Assembly (NCBI RefSeq): GCF_031581025.1
Contig: NZ_JAVLCA010000003.1
Reading direction: 5' to 3' (one strand)
Source: Salibaculum sp031581025
GTDB lineage: Bacteria; Pseudomonadota; Alphaproteobacteria; Rhodobacterales; Rhodobacteraceae
Length of the DNA stretch: 64,000 nt
Under the pieces are notes generated by a model. The model did no database searches and had not been told where the DNA came from. It saw only the letters and a program-made list of their open reading frames with translations. The first letter of the stretch is position 1. The number at the start of each line of letters is the position of its first letter. The position numbers and the translations under genes were made by a program. Shown here one piece after another: positions 54,631 through 62,937 of the stretch.

Positions 54631-55112
54631 ATCATGATCGGCGTGCCGACATCGACCATGGCGTAGATGTCCTCGATCTCGCGGTTGGTCACGGCGATGC
54701 AGCCGGCCGTCCAGTCCGCGTCGCCACGGTTCAGGCGGGGCGTGCCGTGGATGAAGATGTCGCCCCCCGGAGACAGGCCCAGCGCCCGGGCCTTGGCACG
54801 ATCGGCGTCGTTCGGATAGGAAATGCCGACCGACAGGTGAAAACTGCTGTTCGGGTTCTTGCGGTCGATCAGATAGGCGCCCTCGGGCGTGCGCCCGTCC
54901 CCCTCGACCTGTTTGTGCCCTTCCGGGGCAAAGCCCAGTTCGAAATCGAAGGCACGCAGAACCTCCGCCTCGTGCAGCAGGTAGAGCCTGCGTCGCCTCT
55001 TGTAGAGGACCACACGGGTGACGGGCGGCCCGTCATAGCTGCGAAACTTTGACGAACAGGCCGACAGGGCTGCCATGCAGGCGCCGGCCAGGAAGACGCG
55101 TCTTTTGATCAT
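54621..55112 (-). CDS. L,D-transpeptidase (YkuD) lipoprotein
   Basis: 163 residues. Signal peptide with lipobox LSAC (Cys19), so membrane-anchored. The YkuD domain covers the rest; active site IFIHGTPRLNRGDADWTAGC with the catalytic Cys at its end. It has a different anchor and core from the Tat-exported paralogue at 53309-53902. Confidence 0.9.
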   Translation of the reverse strand: MIKRRVFLAGACMAALSACSSKFRSYDGPPVTRVVLYKRRRRLYLLHEAEVLRAFDFELGFAPEGHKQVEGDGRTPEGAYLIDRKNPNSSFHLSVGISYPNDADRAKARALGLSPGGDIFIHGTPRLNRGDADWTAGCIAVTNREIEDIYAMVDVGTPIMIYP

Positions 55113-55193
55113 GACTGCCCGATACTGCGGTTCTTATTTGCGTTATGATACCAAGGCCAACACCTCCGGCCCAGAGATTTCGGCGCGTCGCGC

Positions 55194-56390
55194 TCACGTC
55201 CGCGTGAGCAGGGCCGCCACCTCGACATGGGCCGACCACCGGAACTGATCCACGACATCGACCCATTCCAGCGCAAACCCGGCCTGTGACAGCCGCGCCA
55301 CGTCGCGGGCGAAGGTAACCGGGTTGCAGGACACCATAACGACACGCGACAGACCCGAGGCGGCCAGCGTCTCGGTCTGGGCCTCGGCCCCGGCGCGCGG
55401 CGGGTCCATGACCGCGGCATTGAAGGCGTCCAGTTCGTCCGGCTCCAGGGGCCGGCGGAACAGGTCGCGCCGCGCATGGGTGACCTGGTGCAGCCCAACG
55501 GCCCGGCGCCAGCCATGATCGAGCGCCTGGACCAGCGCCTCGGACCCCTCGACCGCGTGGACATTGACCGTCGACGCGAGCGGCAGGGAGAAGGTCCCGC
55601 AGCCGGCGAAGAGGTCCACCACGCGCTTGGCGCCCCGCACGCCATCCTGCACCGCGCGTCGCAGCGCCGCCTCGCCCTCGGTCGTGGCCTGCAGGAAAGC
55701 GCCGGGCGGCGGCACCACCCGCGCCAGACCCATGGCCAGTTCGGGCGGCTGGAAGGTGGCGAGCACCTGGTCGTTCCAGGTGATGCGAGCAAAGCCCTGG
55801 GCGCGGGCTGTCTCGGTCACCCGCAGCCGCAGCGCGCCGTCCAGGGGACGGTCGGTCTCGACCAGAACATCCAGCCCGGCCAGGGTCTCGGTGACGATCA
55901 GGGTGATCTCGGACTTGCGCGAGGCCGCCAGCTGGGTCAACGCCACCAGTCCCGCGCGTGCCTCCGTGATCGTGGGGCAGACAAGCTGGCAGTCCGGCGT
56001 GTCCGTCAGAGTATGGGTGCCACGCGCATGAAAGCCGATCGTCGCCCCCTGTTTCGTGCGACGCGCCTTGAAGGCCGCCCGGCGCCGCGATTGCGCCGGC
56101 GAGGTATGCAGCGCGCGAAAGGGGAAGGGCAGGCCGCGCGCCTGCAGGGCCTTTTCTACCACCCCGACCTTCCAGTCGGCCACGAAGGCCTCGGACGCAT
56201 GCTGCATCTGGCAGCCGCCGCAGGTGCGGAAATGGCGGCAGGGCGCCCTTACCCTGTCCGGCGAGGGCGTCAGCACGCGCGTGCCGCCCTCGGAGACCTC
56301 GACCTCCTCGCCGGGCAGAACCCGGTCGGCCAGCGTACCATCGGCCAGTTGGCCGGTGCCGTGCAGGGTCAGGGAAGTCACTTTCACCAT
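55194..56390 (-). CDS. Class I RNA (uracil-5) methyltransferase, RlmD/RumA family
   Basis: 398 residues. N-terminal TRAM-like beta domain, [4Fe-4S] cysteines in PCRHFRTCGGCQMQH plus the Cys in CQLVC, and a C-terminal methyltransferase domain with SAM motif VDLFAGCGTFSLPLA. The catalytic Cys is in VMVSCNPVTFARD. It methylates uracil-5 in rRNA or tRNA; which one cannot be told. ATG 56390 with GGAG at 7 bases is preferred to TTG 56411. Last of a five-gene operon starting at hslO. Confidence 0.9.
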   Translation of the reverse strand: MVKVTSLTLHGTGQLADGTLADRVLPGEEVEVSEGGTRVLTPSPDRVRAPCRHFRTCGGCQMQHASEAFVADWKVGVVEKALQARGLPFPFRALHTSPAQSRRRAAFKARRTKQGATIGFHARGTHTLTDTPDCQLVCPTITEARAGLVALTQLAASRKSEITLIVTETLAGLDVLVETDRPLDGALRLRVTETARAQGFARITWNDQVLATFQPPELAMGLARVVPPPGAFLQATTEGEAALRRAVQDGVRGAKRVVDLFAGCGTFSLPLASTVNVHAVEGSEALVQALDHGWRRAVGLHQVTHARRDLFRRPLEPDELDAFNAAVMDPPRAGAEAQTETLAASGLSRVVMVSCNPVTFARDVARLSQAGFALEWVDVVDQFRWSAHVEVAALLTRT

Positions 56391-56420
56391 GGGCCGCTCC
56401 GTCGGGGTCAAGCCCTTCCG

Positions 56421-56996
56421 TTACAGGAACACCAGACCCGAGAAAACCGCCAGACCCACCGCCATGACCCGCATGAAGACCGTCCGGGCGAAATCGTCCT
56501 GCATCAGGGTCGAAAGCAGGCTGCCCGCGAAGGTCCAGAACAGGCAGACAAGGAGGTTCACGCCGGAAAAGGTCAGCCCCAGCGCCGTTGCCTTGACCCA
56601 GGGGCCAAGCATGTCGACATGGGCGGTCGCGGCGATGGCCACGGCCCAGACCTTGGGATTGACCCATTGGAACAGCACCGCCTCGACAAGGCGCATGGGC
56701 CTTTCGCTGTCCCCCCGGGCCAGCGGCCCTGCCCGCCACAGCCCCCGGGCCATCCAGAGAATCCAGCCCGCCGCGACGAGCGACAGAACGAGTCGCAGCG
56801 CCGGAACCGTCTGCACCAGCCAGCCCAGCCCGAGGCCCGTCGCGAAGGCCGTGATCCCAACGCCCAGCACCACCCCGACCAGATGCGGCAGCGTCGCGCG
56901 AAAGCCGAAGCGCGCACCCGAGGCCGTCAGCAGGATCACGTTCGGCCCCGGCGAGAACAACCCGAAGAAGACAAAGCCGATCAGCGCCGCCATCAC
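56421..56996 (-). CDS. LysE-family transporter
   Basis: 191 residues with about six hydrophobic helices and the family N-terminus FFGLFSPGPNVILLTASGA. Members export amino acids. It overlaps the CCA-adding enzyme gene by 4 bases (ATGA). The substrate is unknown. Confidence 0.87.
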   Translation of the reverse strand: MMAALIGFVFFGLFSPGPNVILLTASGARFGFRATLPHLVGVVLGVGITAFATGLGLGWLVQTVPALRLVLSLVAAGWILWMARGLWRAGPLARGDSERPMRLVEAVLFQWVNPKVWAVAIAATAHVDMLGPWVKATALGLTFSGVNLLVCLFWTFAGSLLSTLMQDDFARTVFMRVMAVGLAVFSGLVFL

Positions 56997-58150
56997 AGCG
57001 ACTTGAGAAGGTCGGCCCGCGACAGCGTGAACTCGGACGCGATCCAGTTGGCCTCGAGACGGCGCAGGGCCGCGCCCAGTGCCGGCCCCTCGAGGCCCGG
57101 TTGCAGGTCCGTGGCCGTGATCGGAAAGACCTGCTCTGCACCGGCTTTCAGCCGGATCAGGGTCGAGTCGTCCAGCGGTTGGCCCAGTGCGGCCTGGCGC
57201 AACAGCAGCGCCGCGGTGCCCTCTTTGGCGCCCAGGCGATAGCCAAGCTCTGCCGCCCCGCCCCCCTTCAGTGCGGCCGCGCGCAGCCTGTCGCGGCGGC
57301 GCGCGTCCGCCTTGCGCAGGCGCAGGGCCCGTGCCACTTCTTCTCCACCGAGGCTGGCCAGCCTCAGGACCGGATCGGGATCCAACCCGGCCTCTTGTTC
57401 GAGGTGCACCAGCACGGGCAGGACCGACGGCTCGGCCCCCGCTATCACCCGTATCAACACCCCGGTCTGCGCCATGGCGGCTACGGCAGGCGCAGGGTCG
57501 GGGGCGGCCAGCAGGCGCAGCATCTCGTGGCCAATGCGCTCCTTCGACAGGCCCTCGATCCCTTCGGCATGTTCGGCACAGGCTGCCAGACCCTCGGCAT
57601 CCAGCCCCGCGCCAGCGTCACCAAACCAGGCGTGAAACCGGAAGAAACGCAGGATGCGCAGGTAGTCCTCGCGGATGCGCTGGGCGGGGTCGTCGATGAA
57701 CCGCACCCGGCCTGCGTCAAGGTCCGGCAGGCCGCCCAGCGGATCCTGAACCACCCCGCTGGCATCGGCATAAAGTGCGTTCATCGTGAAATCGCGGCGC
57801 TGGGCGTCCGCCTCGAGACTGTCGGCAAAGGCCACCGTGGCCCGGCGGCCATCGGTGGCGACATCGCGCCGGAAGGTCGTGATTTCGAAGGGGCGGCCAT
57901 CGGCAACAACGGTGACGGTGCCATGGTCGATGCCCGTGGGCACCACCTTTAGCCCAGCGGCCTCGGCCAATTCCATGACCGCCTCTGGCCGGGCATCGGT
58001 AGACAGGTCCAGGTCCTGCACCGGCGCGCCAATCAAGGCGTTGCGGACGCAGCCCCCAACGAAATAGGCGACATGTCCGGCATTTTCGAGCATGGCACAA
58101 ACCGCCTGCGCCGCCGGGTCGGCCAACCAATCCGCCTGCAACCGGGTCAT
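56993..58150 (-). CDS. CCA tRNA nucleotidyltransferase
   Basis: 385 residues, poly(A)polymerase/CCA-adding class II head: VAYFVGGCVRNALIG (about 27-41), then QDLDLSTDA with the catalytic Asp pair, and RRDFTMNALYADASG. It repairs or adds tRNA 3' CCA. ATG 58150 overlaps the Nudix gene stop by 4 bases. Confidence 0.92.
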   Translation of the reverse strand: MTRLQADWLADPAAQAVCAMLENAGHVAYFVGGCVRNALIGAPVQDLDLSTDARPEAVMELAEAAGLKVVPTGIDHGTVTVVADGRPFEITTFRRDVATDGRRATVAFADSLEADAQRRDFTMNALYADASGVVQDPLGGLPDLDAGRVRFIDDPAQRIREDYLRILRFFRFHAWFGDAGAGLDAEGLAACAEHAEGIEGLSKERIGHEMLRLLAAPDPAPAVAAMAQTGVLIRVIAGAEPSVLPVLVHLEQEAGLDPDPVLRLASLGGEEVARALRLRKADARRRDRLRAAALKGGGAAELGYRLGAKEGTAALLLRQAALGQPLDDSTLIRLKAGAEQVFPITATDLQPGLEGPALGAALRRLEANWIASEFTLSRADLLKSL

Positions 58151-58737
58151 GCCACCATCCTCTCGGCGAGGCCGCGCAGGATTCGGGCGGTGGCCCCCCA
58201 GATGTAGTAGGGGCCGAAGGGCACGGTGTAATAATGCCGCCACTGCCGACGCCAGAGCCGCGCTTCGACCCTGAACCTGTCCGGATCGGTCACATGCGCC
58301 AGGGGCACGCGAAAGATCTCGGCGACCTCGCCCTCCTCGGGGCGCAGGGGCGCAGCCCCATCCACCAGCGCCAGGAAGGGCGCGACGGTATAGCCCGTCA
58401 CGGTCTCGTGCGGGGGCAGCGCGCCCAGGATTTCGACCCCGCTGCGGGGCAGGCCGATCTCTTCCTCGGTCTCGCGCAGGGCAGCGGCCTCGAGGGTGGC
58501 ATCCTCTGGGTCCTGCCGGCCGCCGGGCAAGGCGATCTGGCCCGGATGATGCTTGAGCCGCGCCGAACGCTTTGTCAGGATCACCTCGCCGCGGTCGGTG
58601 ACGGGCACCAGAACCGCGGCCGGCCGCAACATGCGGCCCTCGTGCAACACGACATCCGGGTTCAGATCGAAATCCGACGAGGCGTCGCCCGCCCGCCGGG
58701 CGGCGCGGGTCAGGCTCTGTCTCAGGTCAATCGTCAC
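58147..58737 (-). CDS. CoA pyrophosphatase (Nudix, NudL type)
   Basis: 196 residues from GTG 58737. The CoA-specific motif is LTKRSARLKHHPGQIALPGG; the Nudix box continues RQDPEDATLEAAALRETEEE and IGL. It splits CoA and derivatives into phosphopantetheine and 3',5'-ADP. It overlaps hslO by 11 bases; longer starts to 58812 lie inside hslO. Confidence 0.9.
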   Translation of the reverse strand: MTIDLRQSLTRAARRAGDASSDFDLNPDVVLHEGRMLRPAAVLVPVTDRGEVILTKRSARLKHHPGQIALPGGRQDPEDATLEAAALRETEEEIGLPRSGVEILGALPPHETVTGYTVAPFLALVDGAAPLRPEEGEVAEIFRVPLAHVTDPDRFRVEARLWRRQWRHYYTVPFGPYYIWGATARILRGLAERMVA

Positions 58738-59713
58738 TGTCCGACCCGAGGCCGACCGTCGCCGGGTCAAGCCTGTAATGCGCCCCGCAGAACTGGCAAT
58801 CGGCGGTGACAAGGCCTTCTTCGGTGGTCATCGTGGCGATGTCCTTGGCCGAATAGATCGACAGGCTGCTGCGCACGCGATCCTCGGAACAGGAACAGCC
58901 GAACTGCACCGGCTGCGGGTCGAAGACGCGCGGGGCCTCTTCATGGAAAAGGCGCAACAAAAGCTCGGTCGGCTGCACGTGGGGGCCGATCAATTCCATG
59001 GTCTCGACCGAATCAAGCAGGATGTTGGCACGCGACCAGTTCTCTTCCTCGTCGCCCTCGAGGATGTCCTCGGGCGCCAACAGCCCGGCATCGCCCGAGC
59101 CGCCCTGGGTCGCGAAGGGGCTGGCCTTGGGCATCTTCTGAAGCATGACACCACCCGCGCGCCAGGCCTCACCCTCGCCAGGGATGGTCGACCGGCCGAA
59201 GTCCAGCGCGAAACGGGTCGGCAGTTGCTCGGACTGCGCGAAATAGGTCTCGGCGCAGCTCCGCAGCGATCCACCTGAAATCGGTGTGATCCCCTGGTAG
59301 GGAACATTGCCCTGGCCCTGATCGATCAGGATGGCGAAATAGCCCTTGCCGATCTGCGCGAAGGGCGCAGCCGTCTCGGCCAGGCGGTCGGCGTCGAAGC
59401 TGGCATAGGCGCGGATGTGCGCCGGTTCCCCCTCGGCCTTGGGCGCATAATAATCTGTGGCGATTAACCGGGCCGGGCCGTCGCCGCGCACCTGCAGGCT
59501 GAGCTTCCAGCGCAGTTTGACAGTCTGACCGATCAGCGCCGTCAGCAGCGCCATCTCGGCCACCAGCGATTCGATCATCGGCGGATAGTCGTGCTGGTCG
59601 AGGACCCGGTCTAGAACTCCGTCGAGCCGAGCCACCCGGCCGCGCACGTCCGAGCGGTCGAGCTGGAAGGGCAGAACGGTATCGTCCCAGGCGATCTTGG
59701 AGCCGAGTGTCAT
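58727..59713 (-). CDS. hslO: Redox-regulated chaperone Hsp33
   Basis: 328 residues. The C-terminal zinc switch is present: CSC in FGCSCSEDRV (the HslO CxC) and CQFC in DCQFCGAHY, so oxidation can release zinc and switch on the chaperone. ATG 59713 has TTAGGAAA upstream. It heads the operon hslO-nudix-cca-lysE-RNA methyltransferase and has its own RpoH-like promoter. Confidence 0.94.
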   Translation of the reverse strand: MTLGSKIAWDDTVLPFQLDRSDVRGRVARLDGVLDRVLDQHDYPPMIESLVAEMALLTALIGQTVKLRWKLSLQVRGDGPARLIATDYYAPKAEGEPAHIRAYASFDADRLAETAAPFAQIGKGYFAILIDQGQGNVPYQGITPISGGSLRSCAETYFAQSEQLPTRFALDFGRSTIPGEGEAWRAGGVMLQKMPKASPFATQGGSGDAGLLAPEDILEGDEEENWSRANILLDSVETMELIGPHVQPTELLLRLFHEEAPRVFDPQPVQFGCSCSEDRVRSSLSIYSAKDIATMTTEEGLVTADCQFCGAHYRLDPATVGLGSDSDD

Positions 59714-59752
59714 GGGGTTTCCTAACCTGTCGGGGATTGGCATACCGCGTCC

Positions 59753-59780
59753 ATATAGGGGCGACAAGGCAAGGACCAAG
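59753..59780 (-). promoter_or_regulatory. RpoH-type promoter of the hslO operon
   Basis: Minus strand: CTTG (59777-59780), 17 bases, CCTATAT (59753-59759). It fits the heat-shock nature of Hsp33. It abuts the start of the divergent Nudix gene. Confidence 0.65.
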
Positions 59781-59783
59781 AGT

Positions 59784-60218
59784 GTGATCAGACGCTACGG
59801 CGAAGCCATCCGTCCGGGCCTGCGCTACAGGCAGCGCCCCGGCGTCTATGCGATCCTGCAGCATGGGCCGCATGTCCTGCTGACCTACCAGGCCGGGCTG
59901 CACCACGAGTTCCAGCTGCCCGGCGGCGGCATCGACCCGGGCGAAAGCCCCCTGCAGGCGCTGCATCGCGAGGTCCACGAGGAAACCGGCTGGCGCATCG
60001 CGCGACCGCGCCGCATCGGCGCGCACCGCCGCTTTGCCTTCATGCCCGACTACGATCTCTGGGCCGAGAAGATCGCCCATGTCTACCTGGCCTATCCGAC
60101 GCGCCCGCTGGGCCCGCCGACAGAGCCCGAGCACAGCGCCGTCTGGGTCCCCCTGCCCGAGGCGCCCGCCCTGCTGGCCAGCGCGGGCGATGCCACCTTC
60201 GTGGCCAGCTTGCTATGA
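59784..60218 (+). CDS. Nudix hydrolase
   Basis: 144 residues from GTG 59784 (AAGGA upstream). Nudix box GGGIDPGESPLQALHREVHE followed by ETGW. The substrate is unknown; the fold favours small nucleoside diphosphate derivatives. It is divergent from hslO with only 70 bases between starts, and argG follows. Confidence 0.85.
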   Translation: MIRRYGEAIRPGLRYRQRPGVYAILQHGPHVLLTYQAGLHHEFQLPGGGIDPGESPLQALHREVHEETGWRIARPRRIGAHRRFAFMPDYDLWAEKIAHVYLAYPTRPLGPPTEPEHSAVWVPLPEAPALLASAGDATFVASLL

Positions 60219-60264
60219 CCTGAAAAACCCGGTACCTCCGCGTCGACCAAGAACGGAGACCCAC

Positions 60265-61491
60265 ATGTCCGCGCCCAAGAAAGTCGTCCTCGCCTATTCC
60301 GGCGGCCTCGACACCTCGATCATCCTGAAATGGCTGCAAACCGAGTATGGGTGCGAGGTGGTGACCTTCACCGCCGACCTCGGCCAGGGCGAGGAACTGG
60401 AACCCGCCCGCGAAAAGGCGGAGATGCTGGGGATCAAGCCCGAGAACATCTACATCGAGGACATCCGCGAGGAATTCGTCCGCGACTACGTCTTTCCGAT
60501 GTTCCGGGCCAATGCTCTTTACGAGGGGCAGTACCTGCTGGGAACATCCATCGCGCGGCCGCTGATTTCCAAGCGCCTGGTCGAGATCGCCGCCGAGACC
60601 GGGGCCGGTGCCGTCTCGCACGGGGCCACCGGCAAGGGTAACGACCAGGTCCGGTTCGAGCTTTCGGCCTATGCGCTCAATCCCGATATTCGGGTCATCG
60701 CCCCCTGGCGCGAGTGGGATCTGACCAGCCGCACGCGGCTTCTGGACTTCGCCGAGAAGAACCAGATCCCCATCGCCAAGGACAAGCGCGGTGAGGCGCC
60801 CTTCAGCGTCGATGCGAACCTTCTGCACACCTCCTCGGAGGGCAAGGTCCTCGAAGACCCCGCCGAGGCCGCGCCGGACTACGTTTATCAGCGCACGGTG
60901 CATCCAGAAGAGGCGCCCGAGACGCCCGAGATCGTCGAGGTCGGCTTCGAGAAGGGCGACGCCGTGAGCATCAATGGCAAGGGCATGTCACCGGCTACGA
61001 TCCTGACCCGGCTCAACGCGTTGGGCGGCGCGCACGGGATCGGACGGCTGGACTTTGTCGAGAACCGTTTCGTCGGCATGAAATCCCGCGGCATCTACGA
61101 GACACCCGGCGGCACGATTCTGCTCGAGGCCCACCGCGGGATCGAGCAGATCACGCTGGACAGCGGCGCGGGGCACCTCAAGGACAGCCTGATGCCGCGT
61201 TACGCCGAACTGATCTACAACGGGTTCTGGTTCTCGCCCGAACGCGAGATGCTGCAAGCGGCCATCGATCACAGCCAGCAGCATGTCACCGGCACGGTGC
61301 GGCTCAAGCTCTACAAGGGCAGTGTCACTTGCATCGGGCGCTGGTCCGATCACAGCCTCTATTCCGAGGCCCATGTGACATTCGAAGAGGATCTGGGCGC
61401 CTACGACCAGACCGACGCCGCCGGGTTCATCCAGCTCAACGCGCTGCGGCTCAAGCTTCTGGCCGCCAGGGACGCGCGAACCAACGGCTGA
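60265..61491 (+). CDS. argG: Argininosuccinate synthase
   Basis: 408 residues. It joins citrulline and aspartate with ATP to argininosuccinate. ATP motif VVLAYSGGLDTSIILKWL (about 7-24); ATGKGNDQVRFEL binds citrulline/Asp; YSEAHVTFEEDLGAYDQ is near the end. GGAG lies 7 bases before the ATG. It is the last chromosomal-backbone gene before the tRNA fragment. Confidence 0.97.
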   Translation: MSAPKKVVLAYSGGLDTSIILKWLQTEYGCEVVTFTADLGQGEELEPAREKAEMLGIKPENIYIEDIREEFVRDYVFPMFRANALYEGQYLLGTSIARPLISKRLVEIAAETGAGAVSHGATGKGNDQVRFELSAYALNPDIRVIAPWREWDLTSRTRLLDFAEKNQIPIAKDKRGEAPFSVDANLLHTSSEGKVLEDPAEAAPDYVYQRTVHPEEAPETPEIVEVGFEKGDAVSINGKGMSPATILTRLNALGGAHGIGRLDFVENRFVGMKSRGIYETPGGTILLEAHRGIEQITLDSGAGHLKDSLMPRYAELIYNGFWFSPEREMLQAAIDHSQQHVTGTVRLKLYKGSVTCIGRWSDHSLYSEAHVTFEEDLGAYDQTDAAGFIQLNALRLKLLAARDARTNG

Positions 61492-61586
61492 CAGGGGGCA
61501 GACGTCGCGGCGCGTGGGCAGAGATTAGGCGACCCGGGGTGCACTGCCCCCTATACTCCCAAAGGCACCACGATCCCTTGTTTCAT

Positions 61587-61636
61587 TGGTCGGAGTGGCG
61601 AGATTCGAACTCACGACCCCTGCCTCCCGAAGGCGA
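61587..61636 (-). repeat. 3' fragment of tRNA-Pro(CGG), likely attachment site
   Basis: On the minus strand this matches a tRNA-Pro from the anticodon loop (TTCGGGA, anticodon CGG at 61627-61629) through the T arm (GTGAG-TTCGAAT-CTCGC) and acceptor strand CACTCCG to the encoded ACCA. The 5' half (acceptor, D arm, 5' anticodon strand) is missing. Tyrosine integrases commonly use this part of tRNA genes and leave such a fragment at the far end. It is not a functional tRNA. Confidence 0.85.
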
Positions 61637-61653
61637 TTTCACGGTTCTGACCG

Positions 61654-61678
61654 ATCAAGAACGCCTTGTTTTCTTGAT
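61654..61678. repeat. Inverted repeat next to the tRNA fragment
   Basis: An 8-bp perfect stem (ATCAAGAA / TTCTTGAT) with a 9-base loop, 18 bases inside the fragment. It could be a recombinase arm site or a terminator for the PIN gene. Confidence 0.45.
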
Positions 61679-61749
61679 AAGCCGTTCGCTGCGTTTTGCC
61701 TTCGCCGAGCGATTTCTTTGCGATAACGTTGCGGACTGGAATGCCCAGG

Positions 61750-62328
61750 TCAGAGGTACTCGATGCCAGTCCTAGCCATCGCGGCAAGCTTTGGCATACC
61801 GCATTTGGTCAGGTCTAGAAGAAACTCCGACGGTGAGAACGGCGGGTTCTCGTACCTCGCTCGAACGGCTTTCAGGGCTCGCGCTCCCTCAATCGGGAAC
61901 AGGTCATACGTGTTTGCAAGCATGTCATCGGCACCGAGGGCTTCGATCCCATATTGATCCAGGATATCGGTGGGAAAGTCCTTCTGGTTCTCGGTGACAA
62001 TGATCTGGGCTGAACATTTGATTGCTGCTGCCAGAACGTGCCTATCGTTTCGGTCGGGTAGGTTCAGTCCCTGGATCAACGGCTCATACCCTTCAACGAG
62101 GCAGTCCCCGAAAACCGTCGCAATGATGGTTGCTTGCTGCCGAACGCTCTCCTCAAGATCAGGTTTGTTCGCGATCAGGTTGCCGGTCCACTCTTCGTTG
62201 ATGTCCGCCGTGAAGCGCGCTCGAAACGGCCCCTGCTGAGCAAACGTCAAGAGGACGTCCCGCATCCGAAATGGGTACAGTACATTAGCATCGAGGATGA
62301 CGACAAAAGGGTTGGCTATGTGGCTCAA
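61750..62328 (-). CDS. PIN-domain protein, probable toxin
   Basis: 192 residues. PIN nuclease acidic residues: D13 in VILDANVLYP, E45/E46, D92 and D95 in LPDRNDRHVLAAA, and a final acidic site in VTENQKDFP. The C-terminal 60 residues extend beyond a minimal VapC. The ATG overlaps the upstream HTH gene stop (ATGA), the usual order antitoxin then toxin. Activity as an RNase toxin is inferred. Confidence 0.8.
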   Translation of the reverse strand: MSHIANPFVVILDANVLYPFRMRDVLLTFAQQGPFRARFTADINEEWTGNLIANKPDLEESVRQQATIIATVFGDCLVEGYEPLIQGLNLPDRNDRHVLAAAIKCSAQIIVTENQKDFPTDILDQYGIEALGADDMLANTYDLFPIEGARALKAVRARYENPPFSPSEFLLDLTKCGMPKLAAMARTGIEYL

Positions 62329-62795
62329 GCTCGGTCGTACTCCTGACCGAGCTTTGACAGTTCCCTCAACGCTTCCTCTTGCTTACGTGCCCTGTCTTCC
62401 CGGTAACGCATCAGGGCGGGCAGCGGGACACGTCGATGCTTGCCGACCTCCTCGAAGGCTATCTCTCCCTGCTTGAGAAGTTTGGTCAGATGGGGGCGCG
62501 AAACGTTCAACATGTCCGCAGCCTGTTGAGTGGTTAGCATCGCGCTTACCGGGACCAAGGTAACCATGTTTCCCGCACTGACATGTCCTAGAAGCTCAAT
62601 GATCAGGTCCCCGACCGCTGGTGCAATCGTTACGGGTTCACCGTCTTGCCCTGATACGATCAGACCACCGTCAAGCTCCATTGCTACGGCGATGGCGGTT
62701 GCAGCATGCGCGGCGCTGTCGATCTCAGCCTTAGTGGGGAGTCGATCCTTGAGCCCCTGAGCGTCGCCGGGAGCGGTTTCTGTTGAAGTGGTCAT
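62325..62795 (-). CDS. Excisionase-type HTH DNA-binding protein, probable antitoxin
   Basis: 156 residues. An N-terminal domain of unknown fold (about 20-85) precedes a MerR/excisionase-like helix-turn-helix (87-130): MLTTQQAADMLNVSRPHL, then KHRRVPLPALMRYRE. The start has AAGGAGG at 5-base spacing. It probably represses its own promoter and neutralises the PIN protein. Confidence 0.78.
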   Translation of the reverse strand: MTTSTETAPGDAQGLKDRLPTKAEIDSAAHAATAIAVAMELDGGLIVSGQDGEPVTIAPAVGDLIIELLGHVSAGNMVTLVPVSAMLTTQQAADMLNVSRPHLTKLLKQGEIAFEEVGKHRRVPLPALMRYREDRARKQEEALRELSKLGQEYDRA

Positions 62796-62815
62796 GAGTG
62801 CCTCCTTGCAACATT

Positions 62816-62844
62816 AATCTAGGCAGTCAGGGCAACACTCTCAA
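62816..62844 (-). promoter_or_regulatory. Promoter of the HTH-PIN pair
   Basis: Minus strand: TTGAGA (62839-62844), 17 bases, TAGATT (62816-62821), about 20 bases before the HTH gene start codon. Confidence 0.5.
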
Positions 62845-62937
62845 CCGAAATAAGAGCAACTAGTGAAATATGTGTAACCACGCTGACGGCATGAGTCTCC
62901 TTCGCAACACTACCTGTCGATTTGCTAAACGCGCTGG

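Noticed and set aside
61329..61775. An ORF containing a peptide like WRDSNSRPLPPEG
   Set aside because: This peptide is a well-known false translation of tRNA antisense sequence. It comes from the tRNA-Pro fragment and overlaps argG.
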